Shown piece by piece: positions 61,520 through 61,646 of a stretch of 61,646 bases of DNA. The DNA lies in NCBI GenBank assembly GCA_944381495.1, contig CALWLJ010000021.1, positions 1 to 61,646 on the forward strand. Reading direction: 5' to 3'. The stretch comes from an uncultured Mediterraneibacter sp. (lineage in GTDB: Bacteria; Bacillota; Clostridia; Lachnospirales; Lachnospiraceae). Every line of letters begins with the position of its first letter. Position 1 is the stretch's first letter. The notes beneath the pieces were generated by a model. It was not told the DNA's origin. It saw only the letters and a list, made by a program, of their open reading frames with translations, and ran no database searches. A program made the position numbers and the translations under genes.

Positions 61520-61646
61520 GATTCATTTCATCAACAATAGCTGCAGGTTTTGCGCTCATTTCTACCCAAGCGAGGGCGTAAAATTTTCTGTGTCTATGGG
61601 AAAAATTCTTCTTTGATAAGAAACAGATATGTATAATTGTCTTGTC
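61515..61646 (-). CDS. partial C-terminus of an unidentified protein, cut by the window end
   Basis: 43 codons open to the window edge, ending HRKFYALAWVEMSAKPAAIV then DEMNL. The composition looks protein-like, but I do not recognise the family and no start is available. Confidence 0.35.
   Translation of the reverse strand, partial: DKTIIHICFLSKKNFSHRHRKFYALAWVEMSAKPAAIVDEMNL

Overview
The window looks like a chromosomal segment of a gut Lachnospiraceae (Clostridium cluster XIVa-type Firmicute). Reasons: the Gram-positive housekeeping order ispF-(GNAT)-cysE-cysS-mrnC-rlmB-sigH, Mini-RNase III, a GlnRS, DUF1540 and SEC-C proteins, strong AGGAGG-type ribosome binding sites, and several BceAB/LanFEG-type antimicrobial-peptide transporters. 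No phage, plasmid, CRISPR or insertion-sequence genes were recognised. Assignments rest on reading motifs by eye; no database search was run.

Layout. 1-8.4 kb: tRNA-Val and tRNA-Met, then a mostly co-directional housekeeping run (membrane protein, ispF, acetyltransferase, cysE, cysS, mrnC, rlmB, sigH, CPBP protease, dtd) closed by a terminator and an opposing tRNA-Thr. 8.5-20.1 kb: small hypothetical, Nudix hydrolase, glnS overlapping a MocR regulator, purA on its own promoter, small membrane proteins, SEC-C and YdcF proteins, DUF1540 protein, lipoprotein, metA (with the Glu111 typical of acetyl-CoA users) and a phospholipase-like hydrolase. 20-60 kb: an accessory stretch with five ABC transporter plus two-component modules: (1) LanFEG-type, 20.1-24.5 kb; (2) BceAB-type, 26.2-31.2 kb, whose kinase lacks membrane segments; (3) BceAB-type, 39.8-44.6 kb, whose permease has lost its C-terminus; (4) LanFEG-type with divergent regulators, 47.0-52.0 kb; (5) MacB-type, 54.2-59.9 kb, whose response regulator has lost its receiver domain. 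Between them lie an MNT/HEPN toxin-antitoxin pair, a patch of decayed genes (32.2-35.9 kb) around an intact ferredoxin-type aldo/keto reductase and a flavodoxin, a copper island (csoR-copA, with a CopZ-like domain that has its own internal start), a twice-deleted AAA/nuclease pseudogene, a nitrilase, and an MFS efflux gene behind a leader-peptide attenuator. 60.2-61.6 kb: flavoprotein, DUF3795 protein, a promoter-to-terminator small RNA candidate, and the tail of an unidentified minus-strand gene.

How it works together. The modules look like parallel systems for sensing and exporting peptide antibiotics. The promoters of modules 1-4 share a layout: direct repeats with an exact 11-bp period (one helical turn, the usual OmpR-family arrangement), the last repeat starting 15-16 bp upstream of the -10 box. 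Modules 2 and 3 share nearly the same repeat sequence and probably cross-talk or descend from one duplication. Module 5 has a related repeat that recurs as an exact 17-bp copy at the break point of its damaged regulator.

The sites most worth a second look are the MFS attenuator (53.8-53.98 kb), a 69-bp four-armed palindromic element (49.17-49.24 kb), the orphan small RNA (61.3-61.5 kb), the copA/copZ internal start, and the shared 11-bp-repeat promoters.
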